From Verrucomicrobiaceae bacterium (lineage in GTDB: Bacteria; Verrucomicrobiota; Verrucomicrobiia; Verrucomicrobiales; Verrucomicrobiaceae), in NCBI GenBank assembly GCA_015075365.1, contig JABTUN010000003.1:124001-188000 (forward strand): a DNA stretch of 64,000 bases. Direction: 5' to 3'. Positions 33,986 through 41,457 of the stretch are shown here, one piece after another (position 1 is the first letter of the stretch; every line of letters begins with the position of its first letter). The position numbers and the translations under genes are program-made. The notes under the pieces are model-generated. The model was not told the DNA's origin. It searched no databases and worked only from the letters and a program-made list of their open reading frames with translations.

Positions 33986-35479
33986 ATGCCGAAGACACTC
34001 TCCCCATCCAAACCCAAGACCAATCCCGCCTGCGAACTCGTGTTTGGCGATCTGTGGGAGTTTGATCCGGCGCCTGAGACGGCGGATCCGAAGCTGAAGA
34101 AGAAATACGACCTCTTCATCAATGGCCGCTTCGTTCCCTCACGCTCCGGCAAATACTTCGCGACGATCAATCCGGCCACGGAGGCCAAAATCGCCGACAT
34201 CGCGCTCGCGGATGCTTCGGATGTCGATGCGGCCTGCTCGGCGGCGCAGCGGGCGTTCATCACATGGGGGCGTTTGCCCGGCAAAGAGCGTGGGAAGTAT
34301 CTGTATCGCATCGCGAGGCTGCTGCAGGATCATGCGCGGGAGTTCGCCGTCGCCGAGACGATGGATGGCGGGAAGCCGATCAAGGAATCGCGTGATTTCG
34401 ACGTGCCGATGGCTGCAGCGCATTTCTTTTATCACGCGGGCTGGGCGGACAAACTGGAGTTTCTCGCGCCGGGAAGGCAGCTCGCACCTCACGGCGTCGT
34501 GGGGCAGGTCATTCCGTGGAATTTTCCACTGCTCATGCTCGCGTGGAAGATCGCGCCGGCCCTCGCAGCGGGAAATTGCGTCGTGTTGAAGCCTGCGGAG
34601 ACCACCAGCATCACCGCGCTGAAGTTTGGCGAGATTTGTCAGGAGGCGGGACTGCCGAATGGCGTCGTGAACATCGTCAGCGGCGCGGGTGAGACCGGCG
34701 CGGCGGTGATCAATCATCCGCTCACCTCGAAAGTGGCCTTCACCGGCAGCACGGAGGTCGGGAAGATCATCATGCGCAGCCTCGCGGGCACGGACAAGAA
34801 GCTCACGCTCGAACTCGGCGGCAAGGCCGCGAACATCGTCTTTGACGACGCGCCGCTCGACCAGGCTGTCGAGGGCATCGTGAACGGCATCTTCTTCAAT
34901 CAAGGCCACGTCTGCTGCGCGGGCTCGCGCCTGCTCGTGCAGGAAAGCATCGCCGATGAAGTGCTCGCCAAACTGAAGCGCCGCATCGCCACGCTGCGTG
35001 TCGGTGATCCGCTCGACAAAAACACCGACCTCGGTGCCATCAACAGCGCCGAGCAACTCGCCAAGATCACCGACCTCGTCAAAAGCGGCGTCGAGGAAGG
35101 CGCGGAGAAGCACGACAACGGCTGCAAACTGCCCGCGAAGGGCTTCTTCTTCCGTCCGACGATCTTCGCGAACGTCAGCATGAGCCACCGCATCGCCCGC
35201 GAGGAGATTTTCGGCCCCGTGCTCAGCATCCTCACCTTCCGCACGCTCGAAGAAGCCGTCGAAAAAGCCAACAACACCGCTTACGGCCTCAGCGCCGGCG
35301 TCTGGACCGACAAAGGCAGCCGCATCCTCAAGATGAGCACGCTCCTCAAAGCCGGCGTCGTCTGGGCGAACACGTATAACAAGTTTGATCCCACGAGCCC
35401 GTTTGGAGGATTCAAGGAGAGCGGGTTTGGAAGGGAAGGCGGGAAGCAGGGATTGTTGGATTATCTCAAGATCGGCTGA
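33986..35479 (+). CDS. NAD(P)-dependent aldehyde dehydrogenase
   Basis: A complete 497-aa aldehyde dehydrogenase. VIPWNFPLLMLAWKIAPAL, the cofactor motif FTGSTEVGK, the general base E276 in LELGGK and the nucleophile C310 in FFNQGHVCCAGSR are present, and the C-terminal oligomerisation strand ends the protein. An N-terminal extension of about 35 residues precedes the first domain. It belongs to the deoC operon and presumably oxidises the aldehyde released by DeoC. A second, truncated aldehyde dehydrogenase gene follows after about 1 kb of apparently inserted DNA. Confidence 0.95.
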   Translation: MPKTLSPSKPKTNPACELVFGDLWEFDPAPETADPKLKKKYDLFINGRFVPSRSGKYFATINPATEAKIADIALADASDVDAACSAAQRAFITWGRLPGKERGKYLYRIARLLQDHAREFAVAETMDGGKPIKESRDFDVPMAAAHFFYHAGWADKLEFLAPGRQLAPHGVVGQVIPWNFPLLMLAWKIAPALAAGNCVVLKPAETTSITALKFGEICQEAGLPNGVVNIVSGAGETGAAVINHPLTSKVAFTGSTEVGKIIMRSLAGTDKKLTLELGGKAANIVFDDAPLDQAVEGIVNGIFFNQGHVCCAGSRLLVQESIADEVLAKLKRRIATLRVGDPLDKNTDLGAINSAEQLAKITDLVKSGVEEGAEKHDNGCKLPAKGFFFRPTIFANVSMSHRIAREEIFGPVLSILTFRTLEEAVEKANNTAYGLSAGVWTDKGSRILKMSTLLKAGVVWANTYNKFDPTSPFGGFKESGFGREGGKQGLLDYLKIG

Positions 35480-35485
35480 GGAGGA

Positions 35486-35515
35486 ACCACGAATGGTCAC
35501 GAAGTCTCACGAATG
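35486..35515 (+). repeat. left terminal inverted repeat of the GxxExxY element
   Basis: It consists of three CACGAA-type blocks (ACCACGAAT, GTCACGAAG, TCTCACGAATG). It pairs with 35962-35991 in reverse complement with three mismatches in 30. The ATG chosen for the GxxExxY gene (35493) lies inside it. Confidence 0.75.
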
Positions 35516-35891
35516 TTTTTCTGATGTGCTGCTGCACGGGCCGCTGGTCTATTCGATTGTGGGCGCGGCCATGGAGGTGATCAGGGGATTGAAAGCGGGA
35601 CTTCATGAGAAGCCGTATGAAAACGCCATGATTGTGGAGCTAAGGCTTCGCAAGCATGTCATTGACCAGCAAAAGCGGTTCGAGGTTCGCTACAAAGGCG
35701 AGTATGTCGGCGAATTCATCCCAGACCTCATTGTGGACGACTCGGTCATCGTGGATGCGAAGGTCATCGACCGGATCACCAACATCGAAAGAGGGCAGAT
35801 GCTGAACTATCTTCGAATCACCGGCCTGCGAGTGGGCCTCATCATCAATTTCCGGCACTCCAAACTCGAATGGGAGCGCATCATTCTCTGA
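35493..35891 (+). CDS. GxxExxY family protein
   Basis: A 132-aa protein of the GxxExxY family (PD-(D/E)XK-like fold). The signature region is GLHEKPYENAM, a variant of the usual G.GLLE..YE.AL. RYKGEYVGEFIPDLIVDDSVIVDAKVID gives the D...D/E-x-K core (D in PDLIV, DAK). GQMLNYLRITGLRVGLIINFR is the conserved C-terminal block, ending with the usual N-F. The biochemical function of the family is not established. The gene lies wholly within a pair of inverted repeats that overlap its start, and it interrupts the aldehyde dehydrogenase operon, suggesting late acquisition. Confidence 0.88.
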   Translation: MVTKSHECFSDVLLHGPLVYSIVGAAMEVIRGLKAGLHEKPYENAMIVELRLRKHVIDQQKRFEVRYKGEYVGEFIPDLIVDDSVIVDAKVIDRITNIERGQMLNYLRITGLRVGLIINFRHSKLEWERIIL

Positions 35892-35961
35892 GCCTTCAAC
35901 CAACAATGTCCACGAACTCACACGAATGATTCTTTTTCAGACTGGCTTGCGAATCTCCATC

Positions 35962-35991
35962 CATTCGTGAGCCTTCGTGCCCCTTCGTGGT
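35962..35991 (-). repeat. right terminal inverted repeat of the GxxExxY element
   Basis: The reverse complement reads ACCACGAAG, GGGCACGAAG, GCTCACGAATG and matches the left repeat at 27 of 30 positions. It ends 13 bp before the ATG of the next gene. Confidence 0.75.
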
Positions 35992-36004
35992 TTCCTTCAA
36001 ACTT

Positions 36005-36052
36005 ATGTCCCAGCGTCTTCACATCACCCCCCCAAAAAAATGCTACGTCGGC
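36005..36052 (+). repeat. direct repeat copy 1: duplicated 5' end of the aldehyde-dehydrogenase-like gene
   Basis: 48 bp encoding 16 residues, similar in DNA and protein to 36497-36544. It lies at the start of the hypothetical exported protein, 13 bp after the right inverted repeat of the GxxExxY element. Confidence 0.7.
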
Positions 36053-36466
36053 TGGGTCGTCGTGTGCATGGTCTGGTTCATGGTTGGCTCCGTGCAGGCG
36101 GAGATTCGGGAAACCGAGTTGGATTGGGAGCCCGCGTGCGAGGGGAGTTCCATCAAGGTTACTTCTCAAGATGGGAAGCTCCTGCTTGTCGAAGCCTCGG
36201 CTTGGCACTTCACGGAAGCCAGGGATTGGATTTGTGTTTTCAAAGACGGGACTTTGCTGACCGCAACTTATCGGCAATGCACGCTGACTCGAAAACCCAA
36301 AGGTGACGACGGTGCATTCGAAGTCATCAGCACTGTGGATCGAGTCGAGACCTTTCAGGCCAAGGATGGAATCATTCAAAATGTGCCGACAGATCGAAAA
36401 TCTGACGTGGAGACTGTTTTGAGCAAAGCTCGCGCCTCTCTGACCGAACCCACAAAAAAGAAGTGA
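36005..36466 (+). CDS. hypothetical exported protein with a chimeric N-terminus
   Basis: A 153-aa protein. A positively charged N-terminus and the hydrophobic stretch WVVVCMVWFMVGSVQA followed by EIRETE form a signal peptide, and the rest looks like a small secreted domain (KLLLVEASAWHFTEARDWI, EVISTVDRVETFQ). I do not recognise its family. Its first 16 residues (MSQRLHITPPKKCYVG) are nearly the same as those of the aldehyde-dehydrogenase-like protein encoded at 36497 (MSNRLHITKTPKCYVG), and the DNA is also similar. The gene therefore looks like a fusion of a displaced aldehyde dehydrogenase start to unrelated sequence. Adjacent C7 and A7 runs lie at 36027-36040. Whether it is expressed is unknown. 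Confidence 0.6.
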   Translation: MSQRLHITPPKKCYVGWVVVCMVWFMVGSVQAEIRETELDWEPACEGSSIKVTSQDGKLLLVEASAWHFTEARDWICVFKDGTLLTATYRQCTLTRKPKGDDGAFEVISTVDRVETFQAKDGIIQNVPTDRKSDVETVLSKARASLTEPTKKK

Positions 36467-36496
36467 AGGTAAAATCTCCCACTCCGAATGCCGCTC

Positions 36497-36544
36497 ATGT
36501 CTAATCGCCTTCACATCACCAAAACCCCCAAATGCTACGTCGGT
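36497..36544 (+). repeat. direct repeat copy 2: native 5' end of the aldehyde-dehydrogenase-like gene
   Basis: Partner of 36005-36052. The encoded residues differ at only a few positions (MSNRLHITKTPKCYVG). Confidence 0.7.
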
Positions 36545-37366
36545 GGCGCTTTCATTCGCAGTGAGAGCGGGCGCGTGGCGGAGCTGCTGGATGCCACGGG
36601 GGCGTTTTTTGCGAATGTGCCGCAGTGCACGCGGAAGGACCTGCGCAATGCCGTGGAGGCCGCCGCGAAGGCGGGGCCGGGGTGGGCGAAGAGGTCGGCG
36701 TTCAATCGCGGGCAGATCTTGTATCGGCTGGCGGAGATGATGGAGGCGCGGGGTGTCGAACTGGCGGACAGCATCACCTTGAGCGGCGTTTCGAAGGCGG
36801 AGGCCTCGCGCGAGGTCGCGGCGGCGATCGAGCGCGTGGTGCATTACGCGGGCTGGACGGACAAATACGAGCAGGTGCTCGGCAGCGTGAATCCGGTGGC
36901 CTCAGCGCACTTCAATTTCACCGTCACCGAGCCGATGGCCATCGTCGGCATCCTCGCGCCGGATGACGCGCCCGTTTTGGGCCTGTTGTCGCTGATTTTG
37001 CCGGCGATCACGAGCGGGAACAGCGTCGTGGCACTCGCCAGCACCACGCAGCCGTATCCGAGCATCCTGTTGGGCGAAATGCTCGCCACCAGCGACCTGC
37101 CCGGCGGCGTGGTGAACCTGCTCACCGGCGTGCGCAGCGAGTTGATCCCTACTTTTGCCACGCACGAGCATCTCCGCGCCCTGAGCGGCGTGGCGAACGA
37201 GGACGAGCGCAAGGCACTGCGCCTCGGCGCGGCCGAAAGCGTGAAGCGCGTGCACCTGCGCAAGGCCGAAGAGCCCATCGACTGGTTCGCGGACAAGATG
37301 CAGGGCGCGGAGGAGATTCGTGCGCTGATCGAGTTCAAGACGACGTGGCATCCGGTGGGGGCTTGA
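36497..37366 (+). CDS. truncated aldehyde dehydrogenase-like protein without catalytic cysteine
   Basis: A 289-aa protein covering only the N-terminal, NAD-binding part of the aldehyde dehydrogenase fold: CYVGGAFIRSESGR, LYRLAEMMEARG, VGILAPDDAPVLGLLSLILPAITSGNSVVAL and LPGGVVNLLTG. The catalytic domain with the E...LGGK and Cys motifs is absent, although the frame ends cleanly. The loop usually reading PWNFPL is APDDAPVLG. Short cysteine-less aldehyde dehydrogenases downstream of deoC and a full-length enzyme are seen in related bacteria, so this may be a structural partner rather than debris. The start MSNRLHIT is favoured over an ATG three codons upstream because it matches the duplicated copy at 36005. 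Confidence 0.8.
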   Translation: MSNRLHITKTPKCYVGGAFIRSESGRVAELLDATGAFFANVPQCTRKDLRNAVEAAAKAGPGWAKRSAFNRGQILYRLAEMMEARGVELADSITLSGVSKAEASREVAAAIERVVHYAGWTDKYEQVLGSVNPVASAHFNFTVTEPMAIVGILAPDDAPVLGLLSLILPAITSGNSVVALASTTQPYPSILLGEMLATSDLPGGVVNLLTGVRSELIPTFATHEHLRALSGVANEDERKALRLGAAESVKRVHLRKAEEPIDWFADKMQGAEEIRALIEFKTTWHPVGA

Positions 37367-37409
37367 AGCTCTGGTTGATCTCCAAGGCGAACCCGTTAGT
37401 TTTGCCAGC

Positions 37410-37670
37410 ATGACATCACTGACCATTCAGCTCCAAGATGACAGCCTCCTGGAAAAAGCGGCCAGAGTGGCTCGTGCGCAAAAAACTTCCGTGGATGCGA
37501 TGATTGGCGGGTTTCTCGCCAGTTTGACTGACACGAGCGTAGCGGAGGACAACGAGCAGGCGAAGCGGCAAAAACTGGTGGAGGAACTGGAGGAGAGCTT
37601 TCGCCTCCTGAGCCGTCCAATGGGCGGAAAGGGTTATGTGAACCGCGATGAGCTTTACGAACGCGCATGA
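37410..37670 (+). CDS. VapB-like antitoxin
   Basis: An 86-aa protein. The N-terminal strand SLTIQLQDDSLLEKAARVARAQKTSVDAM followed by helices looks like a ribbon-helix-helix DNA-binding domain, and the charged C-terminus would wrap the toxin. Its stop codon overlaps the ATG of the PIN-domain toxin (ATGA, 37667-37670), the classic arrangement of a vapBC pair. The downstream toxin is frameshifted, so this may be an orphan antitoxin. Confidence 0.8.
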   Translation: MTSLTIQLQDDSLLEKAARVARAQKTSVDAMIGGFLASLTDTSVAEDNEQAKRQKLVEELEESFRLLSRPMGGKGYVNRDELYERA

Positions 37671-38079
37671 CCTTCATCGACTCCAACGTGGTCATCTATT
37701 CTTACGACACACGGATGCTGTGAAGCATGTCAAAGCGCAGCAGGAGATGAAAACCATCATGGTGGGTGGGCGAGGATGTGTTTCCACGCAGGTGTTTGGG
37801 GAGTTTTTTCACACGGTGGTCGTGCGGAAAAAGATCATGTCACCGGCGGAGGCAGTCAGCGCGATTGACCGGCTTGAAAGAGGGTTTCGCGTTTCATCGA
37901 TCGCCCCGGCGCTGGTTCGTGATGCCATCGCCATCCATCAGCGATACCAGCTACGCTACTGGGATTCGTTGATCATCGCCACGGCGAAGCGCATGCAATG
38001 CACCGAGGTGCTGAGCGAGGACATGAACGACGGCCAGGACTACGGTGGCGTGATCGTGAGAAATCCGTTCAAACCTTGA
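37667..38079 (+). pseudogene. VapC-like PIN-domain toxin, frameshifted
   Basis: Translation from the ATG at 37667 gives MTFIDSNVVIYSYDT and then stops at TGA 37721-37723. The rest of a PIN domain continues in another frame from about 37710 (DAVKHVKAQQ onward). The PIN acidic residues are all recoverable: D5 in frame 1, then E in VFGEFFHTV, D in YWDSLIIATA and D in LSEDMNDGQ in the second frame. The break falls in ACACAC at 37707-37712; removing one AC restores a continuous toxin reading YSYDTDAVKH. This is consistent with a 2-bp slippage insertion. It may be an inactivated ribonuclease toxin, a phase-variable state or a sequencing error. Confidence 0.8.
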
Positions 38080-38126
38080 TTGAATCATGCTTGCACGCTG
38101 GCGCGGACTCGCCACGGCTTGCATGC

Positions 38127-39602
38127 ATGTCCGCCTACCAATCTCTTTGCGAAGTTGTTTCTGAAATTGCCCTGATCACTTCCACGGAGTCCGTTTTGGG
38201 CTGGGATCAGGAGACCTACATGCCGGAGAAGGCGCTGGAGCATCGGGCGCGGCAGTTGTCGTATCTGACGGGCAAGGCGCATGGCCTACTGACCTCGAAG
38301 AAGACGCTGAAGCTGCTGGAGCGTGCGGAGACGGAGATGCCGTCGAATCCGACGCAGGCGGCGAATGTGCGCGGATTGCGTCGCGACATCGACCGCGCGA
38401 CGAAACTGCCGTCGAAACTCGTGCAGGAGGAGAGCGAGGTGTGCGCGATCGCGAAGGCGGCGTGGGTGGAGGCGCGGTCGAAGTCGGATTTCGCGCTGTT
38501 TGCGCCGCATTTGGAGAAGATCCTCGGCATCGCGCGGAAGAAGGCGGATCTGTATGGCTATGAGGACGAGCCGTATGACGCGCTGCTCGATCTGTATGAG
38601 CGCGGCGCGAAGACGCGCGAGGTGGCGGCGTTGTTTGCCAAGCTGCGGCCGCAACTGGCCGAGATCGCCCGTGCGGCAGTGGCGAAGTCGGCCAAGGTGA
38701 AGCCGGGCGTGCTCAAGGGGCGCTATCCGATCGAGAAGCAGCAGATTTTAAACCGCGAGATCGCGGAGAGCCTGGGTTTCGACTTCGGTGCAGGCCGCAT
38801 CGACACGACGGCGCATCCGTTTTGCACGACGCTCGGCCCCGGCGATGTGCGACTGACGACGCGCTATGACGAGACGGATTTTCTGTCGTCGCTCTTTGGC
38901 GTGATGCACGAGGCGGGCCACGGTTTGTATGAGCAGGGCCTGCCGGGGCTCGATTACGGCTTGCCGAGCGGATCGGCGGCCTCGCTGGGCATTCACGAGT
39001 CGCAAAGCCGGCTGTGGGAGAATCACGTGGGCCGCAGCCGCACGTTCTGGGCGAAGTGGCTGCCGCGCGCGAAGGAACTGTTCCCGCATTTGAAGAAGAT
39101 GAAGCTGGATGCCTTCATGAAGGAGATGCTGCGCAGCGAGTTCAGCTTCATCCGCGTGGAAGCGGACGAGGCGACGTATGACCTGCACATCCTGCTGCGC
39201 TTTGGCATTGAGCGTCGTCTGGTGAAGGGCGAACTGGCGGTGAAAGATGTGCCGAAGGTGTGGAATGACGAATATCGCGAGCTTTTCGGCCTCACGCCGC
39301 CGGATGACCGCCGCGGCTGCCTGCAGGACATCCATTGGAGCATGGGCGGGCTCGGCTATTTCGCGACGTACACGCTGGGAAACCTCAATGCGGCGCAGCT
39401 TTTCCACTCAGCGAAGAAGCAGAAGAAAGTGGCGGCTGCCCTGGAGAATTGCGACTACGCGCCGCTGCTGAAGTGGCTGCGCGACAACGTGCACACGCAC
39501 GGCGCCGCGTTGACTCCACAAGAGATCATGCAGGAGGCCACAGGCAAGCCGACGGATGCGAAATGGCACATCGAGCACCTGCGTGAGCGGTATGTGGGTT
39601 GA
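38127..39602 (+). CDS. M32 family carboxypeptidase (Taq type)
   Basis: A 491-aa zinc carboxypeptidase. The zinc motif HEAGH is at residues 261-265, followed by GLYEQGLP and the third-ligand motif ESQSR at 291-295. The N-terminal SVLGWDQETYMPEKALEHRARQL and C-terminal DIHWSMGGLGYFATYTLGNLNAAQ are hallmarks of the M32 family. It is cytoplasmic, with no signal peptide, and probably trims peptides from the C-terminus. The start at 38127 was chosen so that the protein begins MSAYQSLCEVV; the upstream frame overlaps the toxin fragment. Confidence 0.94.
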   Translation: MSAYQSLCEVVSEIALITSTESVLGWDQETYMPEKALEHRARQLSYLTGKAHGLLTSKKTLKLLERAETEMPSNPTQAANVRGLRRDIDRATKLPSKLVQEESEVCAIAKAAWVEARSKSDFALFAPHLEKILGIARKKADLYGYEDEPYDALLDLYERGAKTREVAALFAKLRPQLAEIARAAVAKSAKVKPGVLKGRYPIEKQQILNREIAESLGFDFGAGRIDTTAHPFCTTLGPGDVRLTTRYDETDFLSSLFGVMHEAGHGLYEQGLPGLDYGLPSGSAASLGIHESQSRLWENHVGRSRTFWAKWLPRAKELFPHLKKMKLDAFMKEMLRSEFSFIRVEADEATYDLHILLRFGIERRLVKGELAVKDVPKVWNDEYRELFGLTPPDDRRGCLQDIHWSMGGLGYFATYTLGNLNAAQLFHSAKKQKKVAAALENCDYAPLLKWLRDNVHTHGAALTPQEIMQEATGKPTDAKWHIEHLRERYVG

Positions 39603-39644
39603 GGAGGCGGAAAGTTCAATGTGAGAAGTCAGAGGTGGGATGTG

Positions 39645-40217
39645 TCATGGCTTCAAGTGCTCGGTGAGCAGGTCGCGGAGGAGCTTGCGGGCGCGGTAGA
39701 GGCGGAGTTCGACGGCTTTCTCGCTGCTGTCCTGCACGCGTGCGATTTCGGCGTGGCTCATGCCGTGCCAGGTGGAGAGGATGAGGACCTCGCGCATGTC
39801 CTGCGGGAGCTGCGCGACGGCCTTTTGCACGGCGGCGATGCGCTCGTTGGCAATGGTTTGCTCGTCGGGTGACGCGTTGCCGGCCGCGACGGGCAGCTCG
39901 CGGAGGTTTTCGTGTTCGAGGAGCGTCTCCGGGTGGCGTCCGCGCCAGCGGGCGTGATTGCGGGCGAGGTTGGTGGCGATGGCGAAGAGCCAGGTGGAGA
40001 ATTTTTGCGACAAACGGAATTCCAGCCGGTGCCGATAGACGCGGACAAAGGTTTCCTGCGCGAGATCCTGCGCGGTGGCGTCGCTGCCGGTGAGGCGGGT
40101 GAGGTAGGCGAGAAGGGGCTGGCTCCAGGCATCCATGAGCCGGTTGAGGGCGAGATCATCACCCTCCGCGAGGCAGCGCATGAGTTCGATGTCGAATTCG
40201 TCCCGGTCGCGTGTCAT
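39645..40217 (-). CDS. ECF-type RNA polymerase sigma factor
   Basis: A 190-aa sigma factor. Region 2 has LTGSDATAQDLAQETFVRVYRH and FSTWLFAIATNLARNH; region 4 has AVAQLPQDMREVLILSTWHGMSHAEIARVQDSSEKAVELRLYRARKLL. It is the last gene of a three-gene minus-strand set joined by 4-bp ATGA overlaps, behind a Spy-like membrane-anchored protein and a small membrane protein that could be its anti-sigma factor. Sigma factors usually lead such operons, so here its translation may depend on that of its regulators. Confidence 0.92.
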   Translation of the reverse strand: MTRDRDEFDIELMRCLAEGDDLALNRLMDAWSQPLLAYLTRLTGSDATAQDLAQETFVRVYRHRLEFRLSQKFSTWLFAIATNLARNHARWRGRHPETLLEHENLRELPVAAGNASPDEQTIANERIAAVQKAVAQLPQDMREVLILSTWHGMSHAEIARVQDSSEKAVELRLYRARKLLRDLLTEHLKP

Positions 40218-40690
40218 CGGCGGATGCTGGAGGAAACGCGGCGGTCATGCTCGCGGCGCTGCTGCTGCAGGATGGGCAGGATGTCGTCGAGGAAGCGTTT
40301 CCCCTGTTCGGGCGGCATGAGGGCGGCCACCTGGCGCAGATGCTCGGTGGCGGCTGTTTCGCAATCGGCGCAGATGGCCTGTTCCTTGACGAGCTGGGCG
40401 TCGATTTCGCCTGTTTTGCGCTCGCGGTGGCGTGCGCGCCAGAGGAGCGGGCGGTCGGCCTCGTCAATCTGGCGGCACATCTTGTCGCACTGCTGGAAAT
40501 AGTCGCGGTGCAGGGCGCTGACGCGCTCAAACGCGACGTCATCAAGGTGATATTCGTCCTTCAGCCAGCGCAGGCCGACATCCTGGGGAGATTCGCGGGA
40601 ACGAAGGCTCTCGCGGGTGATCCACAGGGCGATGGCCGCGATGGCGGCCGTGACGAGCACAAAACCGATGAGTCTTCCGGCGGGTGTCAT
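40214..40690 (-). CDS. membrane-anchored Spy/CpxP-like periplasmic protein
   Basis: A 158-aa protein with one N-terminal membrane helix (LIGFVLVTAAIAAIALWI) and a helical periplasmic part: LDDVAFERVSALHRDYFQQCDKMCRQIDE and VAALMPPEQGKRFLDDILPILQQ. The paired helices with LxxxQ-type repeats and MPPEQ..RF resemble heavy-metal-sensor or Spy/CpxP family proteins, which monitor envelope stress or metals. C-x3-C (CDKMC) and a later CADC could bind metal. It overlaps both neighbours by 4 bp. A link to control of the ECF sigma factor is inferred from this coupling. Confidence 0.75.
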   Translation of the reverse strand: MTPAGRLIGFVLVTAAIAAIALWITRESLRSRESPQDVGLRWLKDEYHLDDVAFERVSALHRDYFQQCDKMCRQIDEADRPLLWRARHRERKTGEIDAQLVKEQAICADCETAATEHLRQVAALMPPEQGKRFLDDILPILQQQRREHDRRVSSSIRR

Positions 40691-40995
40691 GGCCAGATGC
40701 TGGAGTGGTTTGGATCAAAGGGGCTGATTGACATCACATAAGCGTCGTGCGGATTGATCTCCTCCGCCGGATGCATGCAGCCCCAGGCCACGGCGAGGAC
40801 GACAGCGGCGGCAAGGATGAGCGCCTCGCGCCTGGGCCGCAGGAGCCACCACGCGACGCGCTCGATCCAGCCGGGATCACGGGTTTCCGCAGCCACCTTC
40901 CGCCAGACTTCCCGGCGGAAATCTGGCGGTGTCTCCACATGGACCTGCCACTGCGAGAGCAGATCATCCAGCGGATCGGGATCGTCAGTTTTCAT
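40687..40995 (-). CDS. small membrane protein, putative anti-sigma factor
   Basis: A 102-aa protein. The N-terminal cytoplasmic part (DDLLSQWQVHVETPPDFRREVWRKV) resembles the short helical region of anti-sigma factors, and EALILAAAVVLAVAWGCM forms a single membrane helix. No zinc-binding HxxxCxxC motif is visible. Being first in the ECF sigma operon and overlapping the next gene by ATGA, it is a reasonable anti-sigma candidate. The assignment is from context. Confidence 0.65.
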   Translation of the reverse strand: MKTDDPDPLDDLLSQWQVHVETPPDFRREVWRKVAAETRDPGWIERVAWWLLRPRREALILAAAVVLAVAWGCMHPAEEINPHDAYVMSISPFDPNHSSIWP

Positions 40996-41039
40996 GGCAG
41001 TGGCAGGTGTGATGGCGGGGCTGGGAAACCCGGTTTGGA

Positions 41040-41279
41040 TTACCTCTGACCATAAACGTCAATCCAGGCGAGGCCTGTCTTGCCTCCGGGCGGATGGTAG
41101 TAGCGACGGCCCAGATACACGCCCTTCACCTCGGTCATCGAACCGCCGGACGGATGGCTGGCGCGTGTGAGCACGGGCTTGCCGTTGTAGGTCTGGTTGG
41201 TGCTGGGCACGGAGATGCCGGAGCAGGACACCGAGGCGAGGGAGGTGACAGCGAGGAGTGCGAGTAGTGCGGGTTTCAT
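41040..41279 (-). CDS. small hypothetical lipoprotein
   Basis: A 79-aa protein. MKPALLALLAVTSLASVSC is a lipoprotein signal with lipobox A-S-V-S-C, and the mature part (NQTYNGKPVLTRASHP, YYHPPGGKTGLAWIDVYGQR) is short and probably lies at the cell surface. I do not recognise a family. The start at 41279 was chosen over a longer frame because of the clear signal sequence. It is upstream of the ECF sigma cluster on the same strand, with 44 bp between. Confidence 0.7.
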   Translation of the reverse strand: MKPALLALLAVTSLASVSCSGISVPSTNQTYNGKPVLTRASHPSGGSMTEVKGVYLGRRYYHPPGGKTGLAWIDVYGQR

Positions 41280-41457
41280 GGTTGGGTAGTGGGTTGGTTG
41301 GTGAGCGGTGATGAAGTTCACGCGCTCATCCGGTGCTACCCCGGTGCTGTTTTGATCCCTCAAACTTTTTTGTCTGGCGATCAGGAATGACAATCGGGCG
41401 AACCGAAAAGACGGTTCACAGCCGGGCATCGCCCTGCCTGATGGCCTTTTCCCGTCC

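Larger units (their letters stand above)
35486..35991 (+). mobile_element. 506-bp candidate element: GxxExxY gene between 30-bp inverted repeats
   Basis: The segment is bounded by imperfect 30-bp terminal inverted repeats that match at 27 of 30 positions. It holds one gene (GxxExxY family) and an extra internal copy of the CACGAA-type repeat at about 35910-35928. It begins 6 bp after the stop of the aldehyde dehydrogenase gene and separates genes that look like one operon. No transposase is encoded, so if mobile it would be non-autonomous. Target-site duplications are not evident by eye. Confidence 0.5.

Noticed and set aside
33035..35479. bacterial microcompartment locus
   Set aside because: deoC plus aldehyde dehydrogenases resemble the enzymes of planctomycete/verrucomicrobial microcompartments, but no shell-protein genes were found anywhere in the window.
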